A stretch of DNA of 64,000 nucleotides, from NCBI GenBank assembly GCA_005239175.1, contig SOPS01000001.1, forward strand, positions 1,116,001 to 1,180,000, given 5' to 3'. Source of the stretch: a halophilic archaeon SHRA6. GTDB taxonomy: Archaea > Halobacteriota > Halobacteria > Halobacteriales > Haloferacaceae. Below the pieces are notes generated by a model. It worked only from the letters and a program-made list of their open reading frames with translations. It searched no databases and was not told where the DNA came from. The stretch's first letter is position 1. Each line of letters opens with the position of its first letter. Made by a program: the position numbers and the translations under genes. Shown in pieces: positions 1 through 8,804 of the stretch.

Positions 1-670
1 GGTGATCGCCCATTTCCTCGAGAATCGCCGCCTTCGATCCCTCGACCGCAGACATGTGTCCTTCCTGAAGTTCGTAGCCGGCTTCCTGCATCCGCCGGTA
101 ATTGCCGTGGGACATCTCGAACTCGTTGACGTTACAAAAGTCGGCGGCCCCCTCGTCGAGGAACTCCAGAAACTCCGGTTCTGCACGGATTCCTGGGATT
201 TCGAACGCAGGCGTGAGTCCCTCCTCACGCGCGATGTAAAGGATCTCTTCCCATTCGGTGCCGTGAAGCTCACCCCACAGCTCGTAGGGTGGATGGAACC
301 TGATCTCGTCGAGTCCGGCTTCCGCGAGTCGGCGCATGTTCTCTCGACCGCCGGTGATTCCTGTGTACAGGTGGGTGTGGTGATCCTCACCAAACTCGTC
401 TTTCAGAAGCCGGAGATACCGACAGGTCTTTTCCATCGCCTCCTGGGGTTCGCCACCGGTGATCGACGTTCCGAGGGCGTTCATCCGGTGGGCCTCTTCA
501 AGCACGTCTGCATCGGACTCGACGAGTCGTTCGTTGGCGTACACGTCAGTCACGTTCTTCCTGTTCTCGCCGAGTGGACAGTAAAAACAGTCGCGCTGAT
601 CGCAGTAGCCGTAGACGAAAAGCACCATCTTACCGCCTTTCGCACACTGTTCACAGCCCTTCGAGATCAT
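1..670 (-). CDS. radical SAM protein (3' end cut by window edge)
   Basis: The reverse strand reads openly from an ATG at 670 to the window edge, so only the first 223 residues are seen. The N-terminus has CEQCAKGGK followed by a cysteine cluster CDQRDCFYC, then PLGENRKNVTDVYANERLVE and a SITGGEP motif. A cysteine triad followed by a GGEP-type motif is the hallmark of radical SAM enzymes, which bind a [4Fe-4S] cluster and cleave S-adenosylmethionine. Cys spacing here is C-x4-C-x2-C rather than the canonical C-x3-C-x2-C. An in-frame TAG lies 30 bases upstream of the ATG, with no other start between, which fixes the start. Substrate and pathway cannot be told. It is transcribed divergently from the lipoprotein gene at 837. 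Confidence 0.8.
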   Translation of the reverse strand, partial: MISKGCEQCAKGGKMVLFVYGYCDQRDCFYCPLGENRKNVTDVYANERLVESDADVLEEAHRMNALGTSITGGEPQEAMEKTCRYLRLLKDEFGEDHHTHLYTGITGGRENMRRLAEAGLDEIRFHPPYELWGELHGTEWEEILYIAREEGLTPAFEIPGIRAEPEFLEFLDEGAADFCNVNEFEMSHGNYRRMQEAGYELQEGHMSAVEGSKAAILEEMGDH

Positions 671-836
671 TCGTTGCTATCAATACCGTCTCGGAGTCTA
701 AAAAGCGTGCGAAACGCGCCCACGTGAAGAATCCCGTTCGATCGACGGGTGGCCACACTCAATGAGACGGCAGCAAAGCACTACTTTCTCGCTTGGTATC
801 CGCAGCGTCTTCTGACGTGGACGCATATAAATAAAC

Positions 837-1571
837 ATGGATCGCACACCGATCGCCCAGGATGCTGACAAATCCACCAAAACCAAGTCGAAAGCCGAGG
901 AGCAGTCGGTACAGCCCAGCCGATCGCGGCGGCGGCTCTTGGCCACAGCCGGCGCGATCGGCGCTGCCTCGCTGTCTGGATGCATCGTGAGCGATTTTGT
1001 GACTGGCGAGCAAGTCGAGTTCAACGCCGCACAGGCAAGAGTCAACGAAGACGCGCTTTCTGCGACCGGCTACAGCGAGTACCGGCTTCGAGACCCGGAG
1101 GTGACACGGACGTTTGAGGCGGCTGGCCAATCAAGGGAAGTAGTCATAACAAACCAGATTGCGGAGTACGATCGCGCGATCGAAGTGCTCGGCGTGCGCC
1201 TCCAGGGAGCGACATTTACGGTGTTTAGCACACCGCAGGTCGAGCTATTCGGCCAGACGTTCAATCCGGTGGGAGAGATGAGCACTGACGAACTCATCTT
1301 GGAAGCCCAAGCGCGCTACGAGTCGATCGATTCCGTCGATCGCGACAGCGAACGGACCGAGACAGTGCTTGGATCAGACGTGACAGTAGTTCGGTACCGC
1401 GCGGAGGCCAGCCCAGCGGACGCAGACCTGACGATCGACATCACACTCCACATCACTGAACCGATCGAGGCCGGCGAAGATTTCGTGGTCTGTCTGGCCG
1501 CACATCCGCGGGTGATCGACGAGACAGACAGCGTCAATCGACTGCTTGCAGGAGTCGAACACGACGCCTAG
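837..1571 (+). CDS. Tat-exported lipoprotein, DUF6517-like
   Basis: This 244-residue protein starts with a hydrophilic stretch of about 30 residues, then SRRRLLATAG and a hydrophobic run ending in the lipobox LSGC. That is a twin-arginine signal with a lipid-anchored cysteine, so the mature protein should sit on the outer face of the membrane. The rest resembles the haloarchaeal DUF6517 family, from memory, and has no recognisable catalytic motif. Its role is unknown. It lies 78 bases upstream of a DUF373 gene on the same strand. Confidence 0.75.
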   Translation: MDRTPIAQDADKSTKTKSKAEEQSVQPSRSRRRLLATAGAIGAASLSGCIVSDFVTGEQVEFNAAQARVNEDALSATGYSEYRLRDPEVTRTFEAAGQSREVVITNQIAEYDRAIEVLGVRLQGATFTVFSTPQVELFGQTFNPVGEMSTDELILEAQARYESIDSVDRDSERTETVLGSDVTVVRYRAEASPADADLTIDITLHITEPIEAGEDFVVCLAAHPRVIDETDSVNRLLAGVEHDA

Positions 1572-1649
1572 AGTGTGAGAAATTGGATCACAAGAACAGT
1601 CCGAACCCCCGAAAACACATATGTGGGTAGCTCGCATAGACGCAAACGA

Positions 1650-2771
1650 ATGCAGCTTGTCCTCTGTGTCGACCTGGATAACGATCTCGGCCGAAAAACC
1701 GACTTCGAGACTCCGGTAATCGGCTACGAGAACGTTGAAGCCGCAGCTGTCGCGTTAGCGACCGCCGACCCAGAGGACTCAGACGTGAACGTATTATTTC
1801 AGGGGCTACACGTCCACGACCAGCTCCGCACAGAGGAAGACGAGGAGGTAGAAGTCGCGGCGGTGACTGGCGTTGAAGGAAGCGACATCAAAGCGAACCG
1901 TGCGATCGGCGAGGAGATCGATACGGTGCTTGCGAGCCTCAAGACCGGCGAAGAGGTCCGCGCAATCGTCATTACCGATGGCGCACAGGATGAGTCGGTG
2001 TTGCCGGTGATTCGGTCGCGGATGCCGATCGATGGGGTCAGGCGAGTTGTCGTCCGGCAGGCGCAAAACCTTGAATCGATGTACTACACGATGAAACAGG
2101 TGCTTGCCGATCCTGAAACGCGGGGAACGATCCTCGTACCACTTGGGATTTTGCTGTTGATCTACCCGTTCGTCGTGATCGCGGGGATTTTCGATGTCGC
2201 TGGAGCAGTTGTCCTCGGGTTGATTTCGGCGCTACTTGGGCTCTACACGCTGTTTAGAGGATTGGGCCTGGAGGAAACAGTCGATCGAACGGCCGACCGG
2301 ATCAGAAATGGGCTCTACGCCGGGCGTGTGACCCTCATCACCTACGTGGTCGCGTTTGCACTCATCATCGTCGGGGGTGTCCAGGGAATGAATACCGTCG
2401 AGATGCTCGATGCAAACACCGCCGAGGGATTAGCACTGCTCACCGCAAGTGCAGGGTTCATTCACGCGTCAGTTCAGTGGTTCGCTGCTGCGGGGGTAAC
2501 GAGTAGCCTCGGACAGATCACCGACGAGTATCTGGCCGATCGATTCCGCTGGCGATACCTCAACGCGCCGTTTTACGTGATCGCGATCGCGATCGTCCTG
2601 TACGGACTTTCGGGGTTCTTTTTGCCGGACACAGACGTGTTTGCACCGTTCGGACTGTCGGATCTTGCGGTTGCGTTGACCGTGGGAACGCTGTTGGGCG
2701 TGATCAGTACACTCACGTTCGCGATCGCAGAGTCGAAATACCCCTCTCGAAGGGACGCCGATCCAGTGTAG
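1650..2771 (+). CDS. DUF373 family membrane protein
   Basis: The start MQLVLCVDLDNDLGRKTDF is typical of the archaeal DUF373 family, so the ATG at 1650 is preferred over an open extension that begins 75 bases upstream. Product 373 residues. The N-terminal half is soluble (VDLDNDLG, an ITDGAQDE segment near residue 135, then a VVRQ segment). The C-terminal half has about six hydrophobic segments from near residue 155 onward (GTILVPLGILLLIYPFVV and others). The family is widespread in archaea and its function is not established. Confidence 0.85.
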   Translation: MQLVLCVDLDNDLGRKTDFETPVIGYENVEAAAVALATADPEDSDVNVLFQGLHVHDQLRTEEDEEVEVAAVTGVEGSDIKANRAIGEEIDTVLASLKTGEEVRAIVITDGAQDESVLPVIRSRMPIDGVRRVVVRQAQNLESMYYTMKQVLADPETRGTILVPLGILLLIYPFVVIAGIFDVAGAVVLGLISALLGLYTLFRGLGLEETVDRTADRIRNGLYAGRVTLITYVVAFALIIVGGVQGMNTVEMLDANTAEGLALLTASAGFIHASVQWFAAAGVTSSLGQITDEYLADRFRWRYLNAPFYVIAIAIVLYGLSGFFLPDTDVFAPFGLSDLAVALTVGTLLGVISTLTFAIAESKYPSRRDADPV

Positions 2772-2821
2772 GTGGGATATCGGTTCTGTCTCCCTGTGGT
2801 GCATAGAGTAAACGCTCGCTG

Positions 2822-3097
2822 TCACGAGCTGGCCGTCGGTCGAACCAGTCGATGACAGTGACTTTCAGCGATCGATCGAGCCTCTGGCTCTGACTCCGCG
2901 CGGAGCCGTATTGTCCCAAACGATCGATCACAGCGCTGATCGCTGCAGTCGATCGTTGCGATCCACTGGCGACCGCGGACCGAGAGACCATATCTGAGCG
3001 GTGCTGTACAGACCGGACAGGTAGCCGACCGTGATCGGTACAGACGCATACGGGCCGTCTGGCCTCGTAATCGGATTTGAATCGTCGTATTCGACAA
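2822..3097 (-). CDS. small zinc-finger-like hypothetical protein
   Basis: A short reverse-strand frame of 91 codons contains CPVC near residue 27 and a second pair, CSDQRC, about 23 residues later. The spacing suits a small zinc-binding fold. The longest frame starts at a TTG (3097); the first ATG is at 3049 and gives 75 residues, still containing both Cys pairs. The rest is arginine-rich. The gene sits between the DUF373 gene and the divergent GNAT-like gene. I do not recognise the family, and it may not be a real gene. Confidence 0.4.
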   Translation of the reverse strand: MSNTTIQIRLRGQTARMRLYRSRSATCPVCTAPLRYGLSVRGRQWIATIDCSDQRCDRSFGTIRLRAESEPEARSIAESHCHRLVRPTASS

Positions 3098-3134
3098 GGC
3101 GGATGTTTATTTATGTGTATAGGTAACACATAGT

Positions 3135-3563
3135 ATGGATGTTCGCGACGCAGTGGAAGCCGACGCAGAAGCGCTAGCGGCGATTGCTGACGCGCCGGTC
3201 GACGTGATGCGGAACCTCGTCCACGACAGAACGGTCCGGGTCGCCGCTCATGACGACACGCGCGCGAGCGATCCAAACGCAGATGCCGGATCAGCCGGCG
3301 CGTCGCTGCTCGGATTCATCAGTTTCGACGCACGAGACCAGACAGTTCACGTCACGCAGTTCGGTGGGCAGCGATCGGCGTGTGTGCGGCTGCTTGAAGA
3401 ACCGATCCGGTTCGCCGAAAGTGAAGGCATGTCTGTCGAAATGCTCGTAGAAACCGAGCAGGACGCGCTGCAAGAGGCCGCAGCGGAGGTCGGATTCAAA
3501 GAGGCTGGTCCGGGGCCAATGTTCGAAACGACGCGGACAATTAGGTACCGCCTCGATCCCTGA
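3135..3563 (+). CDS. GNAT-like acetyltransferase-fold protein
   Basis: The 142-residue product opens MDVRDAVEADAEALAAIAD, the usual first strand and helix of GNAT N-acetyltransferases. It continues with LLGFISFDARD and ends with a VGFKEAG segment close to the C-terminal strand, as in GNAT proteins. The classical acetyl-CoA pyrophosphate loop (Q/RxxGxG/A) is not obvious, so catalysis is uncertain. An AT-rich box (tgtttatttatg) about 27 bases before the ATG fits a leaderless haloarchaeal transcript. Substrate unknown. Confidence 0.7.
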   Translation: MDVRDAVEADAEALAAIADAPVDVMRNLVHDRTVRVAAHDDTRASDPNADAGSAGASLLGFISFDARDQTVHVTQFGGQRSACVRLLEEPIRFAESEGMSVEMLVETEQDALQEAAAEVGFKEAGPGPMFETTRTIRYRLDP

Positions 3564-3611
3564 TAACCAACGGGAAGCCGTGGTGATTGCCAACAGTGAG
3601 AGCGCCCGAGA

Positions 3612-5381
3612 TCAGACAAACTTTCGAACGGTCATATCCAGGGTATCGAGGTCGACGATCGGCGCGTAGCCTGAATCGGGATCGATATTGACACTTCGCT
3701 GGAAGTCAGTTTGTGCCTGCCAGCAGCCGCTGTTTACAGCGAGCACGTTGTGATACTTGCCCCATCCGAGCTTGTGGACGTGCCCCGTGTGAAAGATATC
3801 GGGGATAGTGTCAATCGTCAAATAGTCTTTCACTTCGGGCGCAAGTCGGTTTCGACCGCCGTACTGAGGTGCGACGTGCCGTTTTTTCAATAGCTGGTAC
3901 ATCGCCTTGTGGGGTTCGTCGTAGCTCGCTTTGTCCTCGGGGAGTTCGGCAATAACCTCGTCGAGGGACACGCCGTGGTACATCAGGATCGAGACGTTTT
4001 CGATCGTCACGGTCGCGGGGTTACTGACGATCCGTGGATCGTGGACGTCCATGATCGATCGCAGTTCCTCGTCGAACCCCGGCTGTGGCTCCGCGAGGCG
4101 GACTGCATCGTGGTTGCCCGGAATCATGATGATGTCGAGATCTCCCGGGACCTCTTTGAGATACTCCGCAAACTGTTCATATTGCTCGTAGATGTCGATG
4201 ATGTCGAGTTCCTCGTCTTGGTTCGGATAGACGCCGACACCTTCGACCATGTCGCCGGCGATGAGGAGGTACTCGACGTGTTGGGCCTCGGCGGTGTGAA
4301 GCCAGTCGGTAAAGCGGTGCCACGCCGCGGCCATGAACTCTTGGCTGCCAACGTGAACATCTGAGATGAGCGCGGCCTGCACGTGTCGATCGGCCGTACT
4401 TGGACGGTACGTCCGCGGAATATCGGGGACGTGGAGTGAATCGACGAAGAGAATTCCCGCATCATCTGAAAGCCGACCCTGTACCGCAACACACTCGTCG
4501 AGGAGGAGTTCTTCGACCAACTCAGCGATGGGTTTGTCTTTCGTTACGAGACACGGAAACGTCCCGGTGGTGTCTTCGAGTTCGATGAGCCAGTGGCCGC
4601 TTTTTGTCGAGCGAATGTCGTTAACGAGTCCAATCATCTCGGCTTCGCTCCCCCCAGGCATCTTTTCGATCGCAGTCGCCGGTCGGTGATTGACTCGTCC
4701 TTTCAGAAGCTTTGAGAGCCGTTCGTAGCGGTCCCGAAACGTCCGCACGAACTGTTTGTATTCGCCGGTGCCGGTGCTTCTGCCAGTCATGTCGTTTGTG
4801 ATCGAGAGCGATCGCTTCGAGGGATCTGATGACGATCGATCGAAGGATTCACTGCGGATTTCGGATTCGGACGCGGTGGGTTGGTTCGACGGACGGGTCG
4901 GATCAGCTGGTTTCGAGTTATCTGGTTGCGAATCGTTCGATTTTGAATCATCCGAACGCAACGCATCCGGGCTTGAATCATCGAGACTCAGCGCATCCGG
5001 ACTCGAATTATCCGAACTCAACGCATCCGGACTCGAATCATCCGAACTCAACGCATCCGAACGCATTGCATCCTGGCTCGAGCCATTTGATCGAGCACGC
5101 TGAGAGTGGTTCTCGGTCGAGATGTCCGACTCCTCAGTTGAATCGTTCTGTGTCGTCGCTGCGGAAACCCCCGGCGGATCCGGAACTGGATCGTCCGCAA
5201 GGATCGATCGAACGTCCTCGGCGGTGATCCGGAGCACTTCGTCGTCGATCGCCTCAAGAACAACTTCGATCGCGAGTTGGGGATTGTCGGTCCGCGAAAG
5301 CACCGTTACAGCCTCGCGGTCGGCGTTATAGCCGTGGCGAACCAGCTGTTGTACGATACTCGCGGGAGTCTCCGAAGGCAC
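3612..5381 (-). CDS. polD1: DNA polymerase II (PolD) small subunit, DP1
   Basis: This is the proofreading subunit of the archaeal replicative polymerase PolD; its large subunit is encoded at 56274. The C-terminal calcineurin-like phosphoesterase domain shows ISDVHVGSQE, AGDMVEG, IPGNHDA, MYHG and TGHVHK, the metal-binding motifs of the Mre11-like 3'-5' exonuclease. An OB-fold region precedes it (EAEMIGLVNDIRSTKSGHW). I chose the GTG at 5381 because haloarchaeal DP1 proteins begin close to ETPASIVQQL; the frame stays open 84 bases further. Product 589 residues. Between the N-terminal helical domain and the OB fold lies a long Ser/Asp-rich linker with 10-residue repeats. It is divergent from sec11, as expected beside orc1. 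Confidence 0.93.
   Translation of the reverse strand: MPSETPASIVQQLVRHGYNADREAVTVLSRTDNPQLAIEVVLEAIDDEVLRITAEDVRSILADDPVPDPPGVSAATTQNDSTEESDISTENHSQRARSNGSSQDAMRSDALSSDDSSPDALSSDNSSPDALSLDDSSPDALRSDDSKSNDSQPDNSKPADPTRPSNQPTASESEIRSESFDRSSSDPSKRSLSITNDMTGRSTGTGEYKQFVRTFRDRYERLSKLLKGRVNHRPATAIEKMPGGSEAEMIGLVNDIRSTKSGHWLIELEDTTGTFPCLVTKDKPIAELVEELLLDECVAVQGRLSDDAGILFVDSLHVPDIPRTYRPSTADRHVQAALISDVHVGSQEFMAAAWHRFTDWLHTAEAQHVEYLLIAGDMVEGVGVYPNQDEELDIIDIYEQYEQFAEYLKEVPGDLDIIMIPGNHDAVRLAEPQPGFDEELRSIMDVHDPRIVSNPATVTIENVSILMYHGVSLDEVIAELPEDKASYDEPHKAMYQLLKKRHVAPQYGGRNRLAPEVKDYLTIDTIPDIFHTGHVHKLGWGKYHNVLAVNSGCWQAQTDFQRSVNIDPDSGYAPIVDLDTLDMTVRKFV
4948..5070. repeat. 30-bp tandem repeat encoding the PolD1 linker
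   Basis: About four copies of a 30-bp unit (core catccggactcgaatcatcc) occur in tandem, with a few substitutions between copies. On the coding (reverse) strand each gives a 10-residue Ser/Asp unit of the type ALSSDDSSPD. The frame is preserved throughout. Confidence 0.85.
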
Positions 5382-5480
5382 ATCAAAGGTATGGGATTGG
5401 TTCGCTGAAAAGGATAGCGGGAACACCGCGGGCCAGATCGATACAGAAGGTTGAAAGCCGACCATCCAGAAAGGACATCA

Positions 5481-6407
5481 ATGAATGGAAGGGATGACCG
5501 ATCGGATCAACCGCCCGATGAGAGCGGGATAGACCATGTATCCGACTCATCCTCATCCAACCGAGATGAGCCATCTCCTTCCAGCCGAGACGAACCATCC
5601 CCTCCCAGCCGAGATGAGCCATCCCCTTCCAGTCGAGACAAACCATCCCCTCCCAGCCGCGATACACTTCAAGGCCGAGACGGGAATCAAGATAGCACAG
5701 ATTCCCAGAATCCGATATACAGACTCTATTACGCCGAAGAGGGTCCGTTAGTATTCCTTCGAGAGATACTGCTGAGCGTTATGATCGTCTTGCTAGTCGG
5801 CGGGTTGCTTTTTGGAATCAGTGGGGTCTGGCCGCCGATGGTGGCGATCGAAAGTGGGAGCATGGAGCCAAATATCCAGACGTACGACCTCGTGTTAGTA
5901 ACCGAACCGGGACGGCTTGCGCCAGATGCGGCAGATGAAAATGGGATCGTCACTCTCCGAGATGGGGAAGCCAACGGGTATACGTCGTTCAACAATCCCG
6001 GGTCGGTGGTTGTATTCGACGAACCGGCAGAGGTTGGGCCCCCCGTGATTCATCGACCACACTTCAGTGTCGATCGGGGAGAAAACTGGGTCCAAACAGC
6101 CGACGAAGCGTACACGAACGGCCAAACGTGTGATGACCTCGAAACCTGTCCAGCCCCACGAGACGGATATATCACCAAGGGCGACAACAACGGCGGATAC
6201 GATCAGGTCAACGGTGTCGCACCAGTCGTCGATGCCGGATGGATCACCGGGATTGCCCGACTCCGAATTCCGTATCTCGGATGGATCCGACTCGCATTCA
6301 CCGGGCAGGCCATATTAGGACCGACGGTGCCGCTGTCATCGATCGCGATCATTGGCGGTGTCGGACCGGCGATCGCCAGACGAACGTCGAGCGGAGTACG
6401 AGCCTGA
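5481..6407 (+). CDS. sec11: archaeal signal peptidase I (S26, Sec11-like)
   Basis: The 308-residue product removes Sec signal peptides at the outer membrane face. It has an N-terminal hydrophilic tail, a transmembrane helix (about residues 90-115), the catalytic-serine motif IESGSMEPNI, VIHRPHF with the Sec11-type histidine that replaces the bacterial lysine, and TKGDNN with the conserved aspartate. A further hydrophobic stretch is near the C-terminus. The ATG at 5481 is used; a TTG 30 bases upstream is also open. The first 80 residues carry an 8-residue SRDEPSPS-type repeat, which is unusual. It is divergent from polD1, and the next gene is orc1. Confidence 0.92.
   Translation: MNGRDDRSDQPPDESGIDHVSDSSSSNRDEPSPSSRDEPSPPSRDEPSPSSRDKPSPPSRDTLQGRDGNQDSTDSQNPIYRLYYAEEGPLVFLREILLSVMIVLLVGGLLFGISGVWPPMVAIESGSMEPNIQTYDLVLVTEPGRLAPDAADENGIVTLRDGEANGYTSFNNPGSVVVFDEPAEVGPPVIHRPHFSVDRGENWVQTADEAYTNGQTCDDLETCPAPRDGYITKGDNNGGYDQVNGVAPVVDAGWITGIARLRIPYLGWIRLAFTGQAILGPTVPLSSIAIIGGVGPAIARRTSSGVRA
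5562..5657. repeat. 24-bp tandem repeat in sec11 N-terminal region
   Basis: Four head-to-tail copies of a 24-bp unit (starting cgagatgagccat) differ at a few positions. Each codes for eight residues, SRDEPSPS or a close variant, in the cytoplasmic tail ahead of the first membrane helix. Confidence 0.9.
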
Positions 6408-6489
6408 TCAAGAGAACGGTTCTCGCGAGATCAGCTAGTGCCCATTCGGCTCACAAAGTACTAGTTCGACAGCCCCCGTATAAACGAAG

Positions 6490-8328
6490 TCAGTTGTCAA
6501 AGCGCGCTTGAACGAACGGCTGAACGTTATCGATGTCGCCGAGCCGCGAGTCCGACAGCAAGACAGCCTCCGTTTCGTCGATCGGAACAGAGAGACTGAT
6601 CTCTTTGGTTCGACCGTATCGGCCCTTCGAAACCACAACCGCGTTGACGATTCCGAGCATGTCCAACTCGGAGATGAGGTCGGTGACGCGGCGCTGGGTG
6701 AGAACGTCCGCATCGAGCTCCTGACAGATCCGCTTGTAGATGTTGAACACCTCGCCCGTGTTGATATTGTGGACGCCGTTCTTCTCGAGCAGGATGATTG
6801 AGAACAGGACAATCTTCGATTGGGTGGGCAGCGTTCGGACAACTTCGACAACTCGATCGAGTTCGATCTTGTCCTGTGCCTGTCGGACGTGTGATTCTAA
6901 CACTGTGTCCTGTTGGTCTCGTTCGGCAAGTTCGCCGGCTGTGCGAAGCAAATCGAGCGCCCGTCGGGCGTCGCCGTGTTCCTGAGCAGCGAACGCTGCA
7001 CAGAGCGGGATCACGTCGTCGGAGAGCGCATTCGATTTGAATGCAATGTCTGCACGGTGTTGGAGGATATCTCGGAGTTGGGTCGCATCGTACGGAGGGA
7101 AGACGATCTCTTCCTCACCGAGTGAGGATTTAACACGTGGATCGAGAAAGTCCGTGAACTTGAGGTCGTTCGAGATCCCCATAATCGAGATTCGTGAGTT
7201 AGTCAGCTCTGAATTCATCCGCGAGAGGTTATACAGCGTGTCGTCGCCGGACTTTTCGACGAGTTTGTCGATCTCATCGAGCATGATAACGACGACGCGT
7301 TCGCGGTAGTCGACGGCGTCGAAAAACGTCGAGTACACCCGATCGGTTGGCCAGCCGGTCATCGGGACCGGCTCCATTTCGGCCCGGTCGGATTCGAGTT
7401 CGTCGATTCGCTGCTCCAGTGCGGACAGCGAGTCGAACGATCGATCAATATGGTCGAACTCAACAGTATCAAACTCAGTATTATTTTCGGTTATATTGTC
7501 GAGCCGCTCGCTGAGGTACTCAAGTCGCGATTCGATCGCCGCTCGATTTTGATCGATTATTTTGTTTGCCAGCTGGGCGAGGACACGATATTGGGTGTCA
7601 GTCACCTCGCAGTTGATGTACTGAACCTCACACGGCACGTCGTATTTTTGTGACGTGGATTCGAGCTCCTGGCTGACGAACTTCGCACTCGCTGTTTTTC
7701 CGGTCCCCGTCTTTCCGTAAATAAGAATGTTTGATGGGGTTTCTCCGCGGAGGGCGGAGACGAGAATCGTCGCCATCTGGTTGATTTGATCGTTCCGGTG
7801 CGGTAACTCATGAGGGGTGTACGAGGGACGAAGGACCTCTTTGTTTTCGAAGATCGGTTCACCGGCGAGGAGATCGTCAAACAGACCTTTGTTTTCAGAC
7901 TCCTCGTCAGTCTCTAACATTTTGTTAAAATCGAATCGGGTCGAGGATCGATCTCGACTGTGGCTGGTATCTGCGTTAGGAGGATTGTTCACGCCAGTCT
8001 CTGAGGTATCTATGACATCGGTCTCCGCAGTCTCTGAGGAAGCTGTGACATCGGTCTCTGTAGTCTCTGAGGTGTTTGTGATATCGGTCTCCGTCGTGTT
8101 TGAGTCGCCAGTATCACCAGTCTCAGTGTCTTCTCCCCCAGTGTCGCTCTGTTGAGCCATCCACGTCTCGATATCTTCATCAGGTTTGGTGCGGTCGGCT
8201 TCATGTGGATCGCCTGATTCATCGATATCTTGGATGACCGTATCTCCGGTGGTATTGTGCGATTGTGAAGACTCTTGTTCAGAGCTCGGAGGCGGCGTAT
8301 CGTCGTCTTTTGTATCGTTGTCGGTCAT
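6490..8328 (-). CDS. orc1: Orc1/Cdc6 replication initiator
   Basis: This AAA+ initiator recognises ORB elements and opens the origin. It has Walker A YGKTGTGKTAS (about residue 205), Walker B VVIMLDEIDKL, a sensor-like MGISNDLKF segment, and a C-terminal winged-helix region. At 612 residues it is much longer than the roughly 400-residue core because of an acidic, Thr/Ser-rich N-terminal extension of about 150 residues with 11-residue repeats. The start at 8328 is the longest; a methionine near residue 136 would give a family-sized protein, so the extension needs checking. The gene is transcribed away from the origin that lies directly upstream, the classic arrangement for an origin-linked orc1. 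Confidence 0.94.
   Translation of the reverse strand: MTDNDTKDDDTPPPSSEQESSQSHNTTGDTVIQDIDESGDPHEADRTKPDEDIETWMAQQSDTGGEDTETGDTGDSNTTETDITNTSETTETDVTASSETAETDVIDTSETGVNNPPNADTSHSRDRSSTRFDFNKMLETDEESENKGLFDDLLAGEPIFENKEVLRPSYTPHELPHRNDQINQMATILVSALRGETPSNILIYGKTGTGKTASAKFVSQELESTSQKYDVPCEVQYINCEVTDTQYRVLAQLANKIIDQNRAAIESRLEYLSERLDNITENNTEFDTVEFDHIDRSFDSLSALEQRIDELESDRAEMEPVPMTGWPTDRVYSTFFDAVDYRERVVVIMLDEIDKLVEKSGDDTLYNLSRMNSELTNSRISIMGISNDLKFTDFLDPRVKSSLGEEEIVFPPYDATQLRDILQHRADIAFKSNALSDDVIPLCAAFAAQEHGDARRALDLLRTAGELAERDQQDTVLESHVRQAQDKIELDRVVEVVRTLPTQSKIVLFSIILLEKNGVHNINTGEVFNIYKRICQELDADVLTQRRVTDLISELDMLGIVNAVVVSKGRYGRTKEISLSVPIDETEAVLLSDSRLGDIDNVQPFVQARFDN
7996..8094. repeat. 33-bp tandem repeat in orc1 N-terminal extension
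   Basis: Three copies of a 33-bp unit (starting agtctctgag at 7996, 8029 and 8062) occur in tandem. On the coding strand they give 11-residue units of the type TETDVTASSET. Copies have diverged by several bases but keep the frame. Confidence 0.85.
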
Positions 8329-8345
8329 ATTCCCCCAGGAGCGGA

Positions 8346-8369
8346 CAACCCCCTTGTTTCAAGTGGAGT
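8346..8369 (-). other. ORB 1 (origin recognition box, orc1-proximal)
   Basis: On the reverse strand this reads actccacttgaaacaagg followed by a G run. It matches the ORB pattern TTCCAnnTGAAACAAAGGGG with one base missing in the A tract. It lies 17 bases upstream of the orc1 start codon, so Orc1 binding here could also control its own gene (inference). Confidence 0.75.
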
Positions 8370-8559
8370 TTTTCGGCAGCGAGCCGATACTCGTCGATTC
8401 CGCCGATTAATACGGCGGTTTCCGGATTCGTCAGTAGACGGTGACTCCACGTGATGCAGTCGAACCAGACGAACACGACCACCAAAAGTGTTACTTATCT
8501 ATCTGTTGGAATGTGGATAGTACAGTCGAATTGATCTGGTACACTCACAGACATATCTT

Positions 8560-8591
8560 ACCCCCCCACCCCTTTGTTTCGGGTGGAACAC
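8560..8591 (-). other. ORB 2, left of unwinding element
   Basis: On the reverse strand the element reads tgttccacccgaaacaaagg followed by a G-rich tail of 11 bases. The long G run is the typical G-string of haloarchaeal ORBs. It faces away from the AT-rich tract and forms an inverted pair with ORB 3. Confidence 0.88.
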
Positions 8592-8599
8592 CCTCCAAG

Positions 8600-8755
8600 A
8601 GAGGGTCGAATTATACCGCTGTTTGTATTTAATTAGGAAAACTTTATATGATATACTGTACAACAGTAACCGCGTCACAGGAAGACACTATATTACATAG
8701 TAGTATATTCTTATTTTTATTAGAGATCTAGTGATAAATACTCCTCGGTGCTACC
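8600..8755. other. AT-rich duplex-unwinding element
   Basis: The stretch is markedly richer in A and T than anything around it (for example tatttaattaggaaaactt and tattcttatttttattag). It lies between the divergent ORBs 2 and 3. This is where initial melting would be expected, by analogy with mapped archaeal origins. Confidence 0.8.
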
Positions 8756-8774
8756 CGGGCCGTCTACTTGTTCG

Positions 8775-8804
8775 TGTTCCAGTTGAAACAAAGGGGTGGG
8801 GGGG
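8775..8804 (+). other. ORB 3, right of unwinding element
   Basis: The element reads tgttccagttgaaacaaagg followed by a G-rich tail (gg, t, then seven g). It is the best-conserved ORB here and the inverted partner of ORB 2. Its first 22 bases from gttcc recur exactly at 14159. Confidence 0.9.

Noticed and set aside
2-727. 241-codon forward frame at the window start
   Set aside because: It is opposite the radical SAM gene, whose cysteine cluster and GGEP motif are clear.
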